A stretch of 64,000 nucleotides of DNA, taken from assembly GCF_020150815.1 (NCBI RefSeq), contig NZ_CP083723.1, forward strand, positions 62,001 to 126,000, given 5' to 3'. Made by a program: the position numbers and the translations under genes. How positions within the stretch are numbered: position 1 is the first letter of the stretch; each line of letters begins with the position of its first letter. Source of the DNA: Haloprofundus salilacus (GTDB taxonomy: Archaea > Halobacteriota > Halobacteria > Halobacteriales > Haloferacaceae). Below the pieces are notes generated by a model, which saw nothing but the letters and a program-made list of their open reading frames with translations, was not told the DNA's origin and ran no database searches. Below, one piece after another: positions 40,275 through 48,845 of this stretch.

Positions 40275-40805
40275 GTGACGGATGACTACATCGACCTACC
40301 TGATTCAGAAGTAGTCGTAATGTCTGATATGAATTGCTCTGACTCCGCCAACGTTGGCGAGAGTAGTTTGTCGACAACCGAACAGTATGGATGTACATTT
40401 CCATCGCTCCCCGGCTTCCGATGTCAATACGACTCTGTTCTCCAAGGGTCCGTGCTTGTCTCGTTACTCCGAATAATAAGCACGCTCGCAGTTGTCGCCC
40501 TATTCGCGTCACAACCCGTCCTCGCGCAGACAACTGGGACTGCCTTCTGTGATACGGACATGGCACAAACGATCAAGAATCTCTTCACCCTCATCCAGTT
40601 CGGTGGTCCACTCGTCGGTGGAGTAATCGCACTCGGCACGACGGTTGCGCTCCCGACAGTGCGGCGCGCTGATTTGAAACAAGAACTCAAAGAAGCTCGT
40701 AACCAAGCCGTCGTATGGGGTGTCATCGTCGCCCCGCTCGGAACGGCGATCATTGGCTTCCTTCTCACCGAAGTCGTCTCTGGAGGCGTAAGTTGCGGGT
40801 TCTAA
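40275..40805 (+). CDS. Small double-TM protein of the VirB-like operon
   Basis: 176 residues if the GTG at 40275 is used; an ATG at 40320 is an alternative and the conserved part may start later. A signal-like helix (IISTLAVVALFASQPVLAQ) is followed by a mature part with two helices (LIQFGGPLVGGVIALGTTVA and AVVWGVIVAPLGTAIIGFLL) separated by a basic loop. Signal plus two short helices is the layout of VirB2/TrbC-type pilins. It overlaps or nearly abuts the following gene, consistent with an operon. Confidence 0.6.
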   Translation: MTDDYIDLPDSEVVVMSDMNCSDSANVGESSLSTTEQYGCTFPSLPGFRCQYDSVLQGSVLVSLLRIISTLAVVALFASQPVLAQTTGTAFCDTDMAQTIKNLFTLIQFGGPLVGGVIALGTTVALPTVRRADLKQELKEARNQAVVWGVIVAPLGTAIIGFLLTEVVSGGVSCGF

Positions 40806-42508
40806 GCCCCAGACTGTCTGGAGGCGTTCTCGTCTTCGCACTGGCGGTGCTTGCACTCACCCTGACTGTGACTCCGTCAGCTGCGCACCCATCTAACAAA
40901 TCCGACCACGGGCTGAACGAGACGACCTACTGCACGCTGTGGGCAGGTGATGAGGATGTCTCGAACGTCAGTGCACTCGAAAGCCGTCCGAACGAGTCGT
41001 CAGCAGAACTGTGTACGATTGCTGCGGGAACGGATATCCCACTTGACACACCACCCAAAGCGGTCGAGCAGTGGAACCGTGGCGACCTACAGGAGTTCCC
41101 AACTACGGATGCAACTCAGTCGGTTCATCCACTGAACGCAACGCTCAGCGATGGGCGGTTCATCAAAGATGCCTACACCGAGATTTTTGCAGTTCAGCCC
41201 TCGACGCGCGCAAGACTGTCCCCGACTGACCAACCGCTGTACGTCGCCTCGAATGGAACGCTTCTTGGAACTGTCGACTATCGCGTGGCTGTTCCAACAG
41301 CGGAGACAACTGATAATCGCCGGACGAACTGGGAGGTAGTTGACCACGAAATCGTCGGGACACGGCTGCTCGTTGATGGTGACGTAGAATCAACGGCATC
41401 CGGGACTCACACGCCTGAACTACCCTACTCACTGGATAGCCAGACAGACGAACCACACTCACTCACGCTCGTCGCAGAAATCGCAGTCACAGTAGAAAGA
41501 CGCGTTTCTGTCTGTACTGCTCGCGACGCACGAGGTACCTGTCTCGAATGGAATACCCAGCGTGAACGCCGGACGGAGACACATATCGTCCGCGATAGCA
41601 CCGATGTGGTCGCATACGACCTCACCATCTCGGGCTATCACGCGGTGTATCCCAACGGCGATCTCGGTCTCGTCGTCTACAAGAATCAGCCGTGGCTTGG
41701 CTACTCTCTGCCAAATGGTGACGTCCGTGGTGTATGGCGCTTTTACTCTGCACGAGACCCAGAGTGGGATACACTCGTTACGAGCACGGATGAGGGTCAG
41801 ACAGTCGACCACTCTTCGCTGCATCCGCTACAAGTGCATGCCTATCCAATCGAGACCGGTCCAACACCATCTCCACGTCGGACAGTGACGATTCTGGAGA
41901 CCTACGGTGTGGAGACACAGCCACCGACACTGCCCGAGACTGTCCTGTTGGGCGCTACTGACGAACCGTATACTGCAAGCTACGGAATTGCGACTCGAAC
42001 CAAGTCGACCGAGAACGACCTCACAGCAGTGACGGCGTACGGCCTCGTTCGTGGTGTCGAAGCCGATGCAAGTGAATCGTCCTTTGTCACAGTCCCGCTC
42101 AACGAGAGCGAACTCACGCTTGACGTCCTGAACACGACTGAAGACTCGGTCACGGTTCGCGTGAGCCTTCGAGATACGCAGACGGGCGAACCAATCAACA
42201 CCCACGGCCGAGAGGAATACGTCGTTCTCCAGGGCCAGCGTATGAATACCAGTGACAATGGAACGCTGACGACGACGCTCTCACAATCGACAGGCAGCGT
42301 TTCTGCACGGTACGAGCCTGGTCGTTGGTGGCGGTCAGTTCCCGGCTATGTAGGTGATTCGGACGTGGTGTACGTACGGGGGCCGATACAGTCGACGCTC
42401 TCTGTTCTCTACGAGGTCGCCGTTCCCGTGTCGCTCTTCTTGCTGAGCGTGTTCTTCATCGACCGAATCACTGGGTGGCGTGTGTGGCCTCCGTGGAGGC
42501 GGTTGTAA
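40793..42508 (+). CDS. Exported surface protein of the conjugation-like operon
   Basis: The most likely start is the TTG at 40793, preceded by GGAGGCG, overlapping the previous gene by 13 bases. The product has about 571 residues: a signal peptide (GVLVFALAVLALTLTVTPSA), a large extracellular region with many N-x-S/T sequons and paired cysteines (VSVCTARDARGTCLEW), and one C-terminal membrane anchor (VPVSLFLLSVFFIDRITGW). No enzymatic motif. The stop overlaps the next ATG by one base (TAATG). Perhaps a contact or channel component facing outward. Confidence 0.7.
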   Translation: MRVLSPRLSGGVLVFALAVLALTLTVTPSAAHPSNKSDHGLNETTYCTLWAGDEDVSNVSALESRPNESSAELCTIAAGTDIPLDTPPKAVEQWNRGDLQEFPTTDATQSVHPLNATLSDGRFIKDAYTEIFAVQPSTRARLSPTDQPLYVASNGTLLGTVDYRVAVPTAETTDNRRTNWEVVDHEIVGTRLLVDGDVESTASGTHTPELPYSLDSQTDEPHSLTLVAEIAVTVERRVSVCTARDARGTCLEWNTQRERRTETHIVRDSTDVVAYDLTISGYHAVYPNGDLGLVVYKNQPWLGYSLPNGDVRGVWRFYSARDPEWDTLVTSTDEGQTVDHSSLHPLQVHAYPIETGPTPSPRRTVTILETYGVETQPPTLPETVLLGATDEPYTASYGIATRTKSTENDLTAVTAYGLVRGVEADASESSFVTVPLNESELTLDVLNTTEDSVTVRVSLRDTQTGEPINTHGREEYVVLQGQRMNTSDNGTLTTTLSQSTGSVSARYEPGRWWRSVPGYVGDSDVVYVRGPIQSTLSVLYEVAVPVSLFLLSVFFIDRITGWRVWPPWRRL

Positions 42509-43362
42509 TGGCGCGAACAAACGGCGTCTCTCGTCGAACACTGCTCAAAGCAGGCGTTCTCGGTAGCGTCACCGCCCTTGCTGGGTGTACCCAAGATGAC
42601 GATGCAGCAGACGCAACAACATCCACGAGCGCCTCTGAGAATTTGGTCTTTCGTGATGTCTCGTTCGATGGTCCGTATCTAATCGTACGGTTACGAGAGG
42701 ACCATGCAGTCACGAAACTCAATCTCATTGCACCAGATGGCAGTTTGTTTACACGGACGGGTGTTCCAGAGGGTGTGACAAGAGCGAGTCTTCAATTGTT
42801 GGATGTGGGCGCTGGAAAGCACTACATTCCAGGACAGCACAGATTAACTGCGGTTACTCCTGGACAAGATTCGGCTTCAACATCTGTTGATCTCGTACCA
42901 GAACTCAAAATTGTCAATGTGAGGCAGTACTCGTCAGGCCGATCAACACCGGGAAATCGGGGTAATGTGGTTGTGAGAGTCGAAAACAGGGGAACTGGTC
43001 CAACCTGGATATACAACATTGCTTATGAGAACGCACTGTATGACGCAGCGAATAGTCTCGATGTTTCACCGAATCTTCCAACCGCTAATCTTGCTCTCCC
43101 GAAGACTGCAGCTGAGACAGTTCTGCATCCGAATGAATCTCAGGAGTTTATGGGATCTATTCCCCCATTTCTTATTACAAATTCAGAGGCCTGTGATGGC
43201 CGGTCATCGAAGACCGTCGTTATCGCACAAGCGGCAGGGAACAGTACTACACGAAGACTAGTTCGGGCGTCGTATTCGGGGGAACTCCTAAGCGCAAATT
43301 TCCAAGCGAGCTGTAGCGAGGTTTCAATCGAGATGCTTCGAAGAGAGGCCGAGAATGCGTAA
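42508..43362 (+). CDS. Tat lipoprotein of the conjugation-like operon
   Basis: 284 residues from ATG 42508. Twin-arginine signal SRRTLLKAGVLGSVTALAGC with lipobox LAGC, an acidic serine/threonine linker and a beta-sandwich-like body. A C-terminal part contains VVVRVENRGTGPTWIYNIAY. The stop lies inside the next gene, which starts at 43355, giving an eight-base overlap. GC content and codon choice drop in this gene relative to its neighbours, suggesting a separate origin. Confidence 0.75.
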   Translation: MARTNGVSRRTLLKAGVLGSVTALAGCTQDDDAADATTSTSASENLVFRDVSFDGPYLIVRLREDHAVTKLNLIAPDGSLFTRTGVPEGVTRASLQLLDVGAGKHYIPGQHRLTAVTPGQDSASTSVDLVPELKIVNVRQYSSGRSTPGNRGNVVVRVENRGTGPTWIYNIAYENALYDAANSLDVSPNLPTANLALPKTAAETVLHPNESQEFMGSIPPFLITNSEACDGRSSKTVVIAQAAGNSTTRRLVRASYSGELLSANFQASCSEVSIEMLRREAENA

Positions 43363-44707
43363 GTGGACAAAATGTGCTCTCCTTATCGGGCTACTCATCT
43401 TGATTGCTAATCCTGTTGCGGCGCAGTCTGGGGATAGCAGTGGCGGCGCACTCGGTGATGTAATTGTAGCTGCACTCCAAGAGGCACTTAAAGCCCTGTT
43501 CGCACCTATCGAGGGCATTATTGAAGAATACGCAGGCGATCTTGTGGAGACAGTTGTTGAAACGCCTGCACCCGATTCGGTCTTCGATGAGCCCGGTAAT
43601 GGTGCCTGGCCAGGTATCTATGATTACTACTGGAATGCGATTATCCCTCTCTCATTATTCCTCTGGGGACTCTCTATAGGGGTAATCATATTCTTTGAGG
43701 CGACGAGTAATCTGTTCAGCGGCTACCACCGCTCGAAGCTCAAGAAGCGGGCATTTACTGGGCTCTTAGGAATTCTCTCGTGGTGGTGGATTGACGCGAT
43801 TTCGCGACAACTGATTCAAGAGCTATCGGTCTACCTTATCCCCGACCTCTCACAAATTTCGCTCTTTCAGACGTTGTCGTTTAGTGCAATGGGAGTTCTT
43901 GGAATAGTTGTCACTTTGGCAACTGATTTTGTCCTATTCGCACTTGTCGCAATGATTTACTTTGTCAGACATATTGTCCTCTATCTTTTCACCCTGTTCA
44001 TGCCGATACTCATCGCATTCTGGATACCGGGCGTCGGCCCGTTTTCGCTCGTCTCTGGGTTCATGAAGCGACTGGCAGGATTCTACGTGCCGTTTCTCTT
44101 CATGACCGTTCCTGTCGCACTGTTGTTCCGAGTCGGTGAGATCATGGGTTCGAGCTTCGAGCTCTCGATGGGCGGTCTCGGTGCGTGGCTCACCGCGCTC
44201 ATCATTCCTATCGTTGCGGTCGTCTCGCCGTTCGTGCTCTTCTGGCAGGCCGGTGCGCTGTTCTTCATGACCGACCGGATGGCACAACGTGTCTCGACGC
44301 AGCGTGCTCGAACGCGTGTCAATCAAACCATTCAGACAGGACGAGGCGGCGCACAAGGCGGACAGAACTTCATGCGCGGTGTACGCGGCCAACCTGCGAT
44401 ACGAGCCGACGGTCAAACGGTTCTCAATTCAGGTAACTCACGCGCCCACGCAACCGGATCTCGGCTCAGCGCATCAGGGTCGCAACTTCGACAACGATTC
44501 AGCAGAGACGCCGACACAGTTCCAGCATTACCCTCTGGGTCGAACACAACCCGATCTCGGCCAGAGTTCTCGGTTACAGACAGCCGCAGTCAGCGCTTCG
44601 AGAACCTTCGAAATCCGGAGACTTGGACATCTTCTCGCTGGGCAGACTCGCGCGAGCGTGAGCACCGTGAGCCGACGAATACCGATGACCGACCAGACAA
44701 CGAGTAA
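43355..44707 (+). CDS. VirB6/TrbL-like polytopic membrane protein
   Basis: 450 residues. A signal (CALLIGLLILIANPVAAQS) is followed by about six helices, among them IIPLSLFLWGLSIGVIIFF, LFALVAMIYFVRHIVLYLF and LGAWLTALIIPIVAVVSPFV. A long hydrophilic C-terminal tail (residues about 310-450) is rich in Arg, Ser and Thr. VirB6 proteins share this helix arrangement and large soluble tail. They form the inner-membrane channel. The next gene starts three bases after its stop. Confidence 0.7.
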   Translation: MRKWTKCALLIGLLILIANPVAAQSGDSSGGALGDVIVAALQEALKALFAPIEGIIEEYAGDLVETVVETPAPDSVFDEPGNGAWPGIYDYYWNAIIPLSLFLWGLSIGVIIFFEATSNLFSGYHRSKLKKRAFTGLLGILSWWWIDAISRQLIQELSVYLIPDLSQISLFQTLSFSAMGVLGIVVTLATDFVLFALVAMIYFVRHIVLYLFTLFMPILIAFWIPGVGPFSLVSGFMKRLAGFYVPFLFMTVPVALLFRVGEIMGSSFELSMGGLGAWLTALIIPIVAVVSPFVLFWQAGALFFMTDRMAQRVSTQRARTRVNQTIQTGRGGAQGGQNFMRGVRGQPAIRADGQTVLNSGNSRAHATGSRLSASGSQLRQRFSRDADTVPALPSGSNTTRSRPEFSVTDSRSQRFENLRNPETWTSSRWADSREREHREPTNTDDRPDNE

Positions 44708-44709
44708 CC

Positions 44710-45723
44710 ATGCAACACACTGATCCAACCAAACGCATTCCAAAATCGCTCGGTACCGACCCAAAACTATTCGGCACGTACACACTGACGGACCTCGCAG
44801 TCGCGTTGTTCCCGGGCGTGCTCGTCATCTTGTTCACGCAGGTCGTGCTCTCTCCGTCGACGGCGATTGCTGGCTACCGATTACAGACATTCACCCTCCC
44901 CGTTGCAGGAGGCGCGATCGCCATCGGGGCGTTGTTCGTCTATCTCACGCCAACGTACACGACAAGTCTCGATTGGTTCGCGACGTTCATTGGATTCCAT
45001 CGACGCGCGAAAGAGCTCACTCACGAAGACGCCAAACAGTACACACAAATCGAACGTGTCCATACTGAACGAGGCGCCATCGAGCGAACTGATGGCGCTC
45101 TGCTTGGGCTTGTCCACGTCACGCCACCGACGATGGCGCTCGCAACTGATGCGGAATGGGCAACGAAAGCGACGGCGTTCGAAGACTTCTGCAACACTGT
45201 CGTCGAATTCCCAATTCAAATCTATTCGACGACGCAGCCGTTTCCCGCAGACGAGTATCTCGCCCAGTACGAATCTAGACTCACCGATTCGGATGTGAAG
45301 GAGAACCCGAGACTTGCCGCACTCATCGAACACTACATCTCGTGGTACGCAGCAGACCTCGACGAGCGGCGGATGACGATTCGCGACCACTACGTCGTCG
45401 TCTCGGTAACACCCGCTGAGGTTCGCTTCGAGCGTGAGAGTCTCACCGAGAAACTCGCAGCCGTGCCTCTTCTCGGATTATTCGTCCAGGCACGATTCGC
45501 ACCCCGCATCGAAGAGCAACGTGAGGCGATGTTCGATGCATTAGACGAACGACTGCGGCGAATCGAAGGCGGACTCCGTGGGATAGAAGGCTGTAATGCA
45601 CACCGTGTCGACACTGGAGATGCGACGCAACTCATCTGTGAGTTCTGGGCAGGCGAAGAACGCGACTATCAGGATATCACTCGCGTGTTGCGGACGCGGC
45701 CACTCGTCGGAGGCCGCGAATGA
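44710..45723 (+). CDS. PrgI/VirB3-like membrane protein
   Basis: 337 residues. The N-terminal region has the PrgI/VirB3 signature: a short cytoplasmic PTKRIPKSLGTDPKLFGTYT, then two helices (LAVALFPGVLVILFTQVVL and PVAGGAIAIGALFVYLTPTY). The soluble remainder resembles the N-terminal portion of VirB4/TraC proteins (ALLGLVHVTPPTMALATD), as if VirB4 were split over two genes. Its stop overlaps the VirB4-like ATG by four bases (ATGA), indicating coupling and probable complex formation. Confidence 0.7.
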   Translation: MQHTDPTKRIPKSLGTDPKLFGTYTLTDLAVALFPGVLVILFTQVVLSPSTAIAGYRLQTFTLPVAGGAIAIGALFVYLTPTYTTSLDWFATFIGFHRRAKELTHEDAKQYTQIERVHTERGAIERTDGALLGLVHVTPPTMALATDAEWATKATAFEDFCNTVVEFPIQIYSTTQPFPADEYLAQYESRLTDSDVKENPRLAALIEHYISWYAADLDERRMTIRDHYVVVSVTPAEVRFERESLTEKLAAVPLLGLFVQARFAPRIEEQREAMFDALDERLRRIEGGLRGIEGCNAHRVDTGDATQLICEFWAGEERDYQDITRVLRTRPLVGGRE

Positions 45724-47786
45724 ACTGGAAGCGACTCCGATTTTGGCGTCGTGCTGAAGGTGAAAGCCGTGAGGGGAGTGGCGAGTCTGAGGCAGTCTCT
45801 GTCGACTACGAGACAGAACACGGTCGTCTCACGACCGCTTCGGACATCCATCAGACGATCATCGCGCCATCCGATATCGAGCGGACACCGAACGCGGTTC
45901 GAACGGGCGAACAGTGGGCGCGGACGCTCTGGATTGGCGAGTATCCTGATGCACCAGCTGATGGGTTGTTTGAGACGCTGTATTCGAGTTCAGAGACCCG
46001 AACGACGGATATCTCGCTTCATCTCACGCCACGGGATACACACCGGACACTCGACTCGCTTGAGAATCGTATCGAAGACCTCGAAGCCGACTACGAGTAT
46101 CTCGAAGAAAAGCGACGGGCGGGCGCTCGCGGTATTCAAAAAGATCTCGAAGACTACCGCCAAATGTACGATGTTCTCCGGAATACGTCGATGAAGGCGT
46201 TCGACACGTCGATGTATCTCTCGGTTCGTGGACCCACTCCTAAAGAGATTCATTCAGACGCAGTCGCGAACACGGCACGACGTTCGCCTGCGAATCTCAC
46301 GCCGATTACACCGCGATGGGCACAACTGGACTCGCTCGTCTCTGCGAGTCCAGTTGGCGTTGACCGACTCAACGACTCGATGCAGACTCGAACCCCGATG
46401 TTGGGAGGGGCGGTCGGTGCGATGTTTCCCTTCGTTGCAGGCGCGTTTGCCGAACCAGGAATTGAGTACGGAACGTACGCACTCAACGAGAGTCCACTCA
46501 TCTTGGACCGATTCAACCGTGAGACGGGCTACTGTACGATGGTCATCGGTAAACTCGGCGCAGGGAAATCGTTCTCGACGAAACTCCAGCTCGTTCGCCG
46601 AGCGATGTACGACCCCGAAACGGTCATCATCATGCTCGATCCACTGCAGGGCTTTGCAGGTGTGAACGCCGCACTCGGTGGCGAGCGTGTGACAGTCGGG
46701 GGGACGCGTGGATTCAACCCACTCGAACTCAAGCCAACACCTGGAGACGTTCTCGCGGACGTCCCCGACCTCGATCCGTGGTCAGAGCAAATCTCGTGGG
46801 TGCTGACGTTCTTCGAGACGTTCTTCACCCACGTCGCGACCCATCCGCTCGGTGACCGAAAGCAGACACTTCGACGGGCGATTCAAGACGCCTACGAACG
46901 CAACGGTATCACCCGCGACCCAGCAACGCACAGCTGTGAGTCACCCACCGTACGAGACGTCATTACCGTCCTTGAGGACCTGCTTGATGACCCGACTACG
47001 TTTGGCTACGCAACCGCGGGCGAACAGCGAAGCGTTGCTGACGATGCTCAGTCTCTATTGAAGGACCTTCGACCGTCGTTTCACGAGGGCGGTGACCTCG
47101 CCAATCTCGCGAAACCAACGGAGTTCGACCTCGATTCGAGTGTCGTCTACCTCGACCTCCACCAAGAGGAGGGAACGCGCGGGCGGACAGAGACCAGTCT
47201 GATGATGCAGGTGTTGTTCAACGCCGTCTACGAGCGTGCGAAAGGCACTGAGAAACGCGTTGTGTTTGCGATTGACGAAGCCCACTATCTGATGAACGAT
47301 ACGACCTCGCTTGAGTTCTTAGAGACAGCAGTTAGACACAGTCGACACTACGACCTCTCGTTGCAGTTCATCACACAGACGGGCGGGGAGTTCGCTCTTA
47401 CACCGGAGGCGCGGACGATTGCGAATCTCTGTTCGATGACGCTCATCCATCGCGTTCAAGAAGAAGCCGAGACGCTTGCTGACTGGTTCGGATTGAGTGA
47501 GCGCGAAGTAAACTGGGTACAGACGGCAAAGGCCGGTAACGACGAGGACGGCTATTCAGAAGCACTTCTCAATATCGACGAGGAGGGCTGGTTCCCGCTT
47601 CGGGTTCGTGCGAGCCCGTTCGAGGCAGACGTTATCGCGAATGGATTCTCGCAGAGGGATTTACCGGATTCATCGGTGGCTACGAAGCATGACATCCAGA
47701 CGGTGACTCAGAGGAATGGCCAAACACTCTCAGTTTCTCAGTGTGACGGCGGCGAGGAGAACTCCACCGACCAGGAGATGCGGTGA
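45720..47786 (+). CDS. VirB4/TraC-like conjugation ATPase
   Basis: 688 residues. Walker A GKLGAGKS near residue 278, Walker B VVFAIDEAHYLM near 514, and an arginine-rich motif RHSRHYDLSLQFITQTGGEF after it. A coiled-coil (LENRIEDLEADYEYLEEKRR) precedes the ATPase domain at about 115-150. VirB4 proteins power pilus assembly and substrate transfer from the inner face of the membrane. Short N-terminal length fits with the missing part being carried by the previous gene. Confidence 0.85.
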   Translation: MNWKRLRFWRRAEGESREGSGESEAVSVDYETEHGRLTTASDIHQTIIAPSDIERTPNAVRTGEQWARTLWIGEYPDAPADGLFETLYSSSETRTTDISLHLTPRDTHRTLDSLENRIEDLEADYEYLEEKRRAGARGIQKDLEDYRQMYDVLRNTSMKAFDTSMYLSVRGPTPKEIHSDAVANTARRSPANLTPITPRWAQLDSLVSASPVGVDRLNDSMQTRTPMLGGAVGAMFPFVAGAFAEPGIEYGTYALNESPLILDRFNRETGYCTMVIGKLGAGKSFSTKLQLVRRAMYDPETVIIMLDPLQGFAGVNAALGGERVTVGGTRGFNPLELKPTPGDVLADVPDLDPWSEQISWVLTFFETFFTHVATHPLGDRKQTLRRAIQDAYERNGITRDPATHSCESPTVRDVITVLEDLLDDPTTFGYATAGEQRSVADDAQSLLKDLRPSFHEGGDLANLAKPTEFDLDSSVVYLDLHQEEGTRGRTETSLMMQVLFNAVYERAKGTEKRVVFAIDEAHYLMNDTTSLEFLETAVRHSRHYDLSLQFITQTGGEFALTPEARTIANLCSMTLIHRVQEEAETLADWFGLSEREVNWVQTAKAGNDEDGYSEALLNIDEEGWFPLRVRASPFEADVIANGFSQRDLPDSSVATKHDIQTVTQRNGQTLSVSQCDGGEENSTDQEMR

Positions 47787-47793
47787 GGTATCG

Positions 47794-48681
47794 ATGAATC
47801 CGAACGCGCTCCCGATCGAACTTCGTCATCGCCCGCAGTGGGTCTGCTGGGCCTCTCGAAAGCGAGACGGCAAGCAAACGAAGGTTCCACTAAATCCTGC
47901 GAGTGGTACGTTCGCCTCGACTGCCGATGCAGCTACGTGGGGGACCTTCGACGAGGCGTTGGCTCGTGCTACTCAGAATGGTATCTCGGGAATTGGTTTC
48001 GTCTTCACCAGTGACGATCCGTATGTCGGTATCGACCTCGATGACTGTCGTGACCCCGATGCGGTGACGCTAAATGAAGACGCCATCGAGATTGTCAGGC
48101 ATCTCCGGTCATATACTGAAGTCTCGCCATCAGGAACGGGAGTACATATTATCGCTCGGGGGACCCTCCCCAGTGGCCCACGTCGACGCGGGATGGTTGA
48201 GATGTACGACGAAGGCAGATTTTTCACGATGACTGGCAATCATTTGCTAACGACGCCCGAACAGATCTGTGAGCGTTCGCGCGTGATTCGAAGCGTCCAC
48301 GCTACCTTCGTTTCCACCTCTGGATCAACTAATTCAGCGAGACTATCTACCAAGCAAACCCGTGAGCTAACGTTCACCCCGCAATTGGATGATGAAGAAA
48401 TAATCCAACGAGCGCAGTCAGCAGCGAACGGTGAGAAATTCTCGGCGCTTTGGAACGGCGATATCAGTGGATACGACAGCCATTCGGAGGCTGATATGGC
48501 ACTGTGTTGTTTGCTTGCGTTTTGGGCGAATCGTGACGCGTCTCGCGTCGATCGACTCTTTCGGCAGTCCGGGCTGGTTCGACCGAAGTGGGACGAGGTC
48601 CACTACGCTGATGGGGCTACCTATGGGGAACGGACGGTTGAGCGTGCCTGTGTCCATGTGAGCGAGCAATATTCCGAGTAA
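47794..48681 (+). CDS. Plasmid/phage-type primase-like protein (NrS-1 polymerase-like)
   Basis: 295 residues from ATG 47794; in-frame codons back to 47716 overlap the VirB4 gene and are not used. The primase-type core includes RPQWVCWASRKRDGKQTKVP, IGFVFTSDDPYVGIDLDDC, SYTEVSPSGTGVHIIARG and FFTMTGNHL. The C-terminal helical domain contains SEADMALCCLLAFWANRD and ERACVHVSEQYSE. This combination is found in bifunctional primase or helix-bundle proteins of mobile elements. It starts seven bases after the VirB4 stop, so it belongs to the operon. Confidence 0.75.
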   Translation: MNPNALPIELRHRPQWVCWASRKRDGKQTKVPLNPASGTFASTADAATWGTFDEALARATQNGISGIGFVFTSDDPYVGIDLDDCRDPDAVTLNEDAIEIVRHLRSYTEVSPSGTGVHIIARGTLPSGPRRRGMVEMYDEGRFFTMTGNHLLTTPEQICERSRVIRSVHATFVSTSGSTNSARLSTKQTRELTFTPQLDDEEIIQRAQSAANGEKFSALWNGDISGYDSHSEADMALCCLLAFWANRDASRVDRLFRQSGLVRPKWDEVHYADGATYGERTVERACVHVSEQYSE

Positions 48682-48845
48682 GGAGACAACCGACTGGTAA
48701 CAGTCTGCCTGGTGGATTCGACACTCCTCTCGTCTCTGTCTTTCAGCTTCTGTTGCATCGTTGTGTCCTAAACCACACACGAATCGTGATGATTTCTAGA
48801 GGTTCTTCGCAGTGTTTATTATGTATCAATTTCACCGCCTTAACG

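Larger units (their letters stand above)
30416..48681. mobile_element. Integrated conjugative or plasmid-type element (approximate)
   Basis: This block contains a VirD4/TraG-like coupling ATPase, a VirB4-like ATPase, VirB6- and VirB3-like membrane proteins, exported lipoproteins, an Orc1/Cdc6 relic next to iterons, and a primase-like gene. It lacks array repeats. No relaxase, integrase, tRNA or direct-repeat boundary was found, so the limits are set by gene content and mobility is inferred. Confidence 0.5.
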
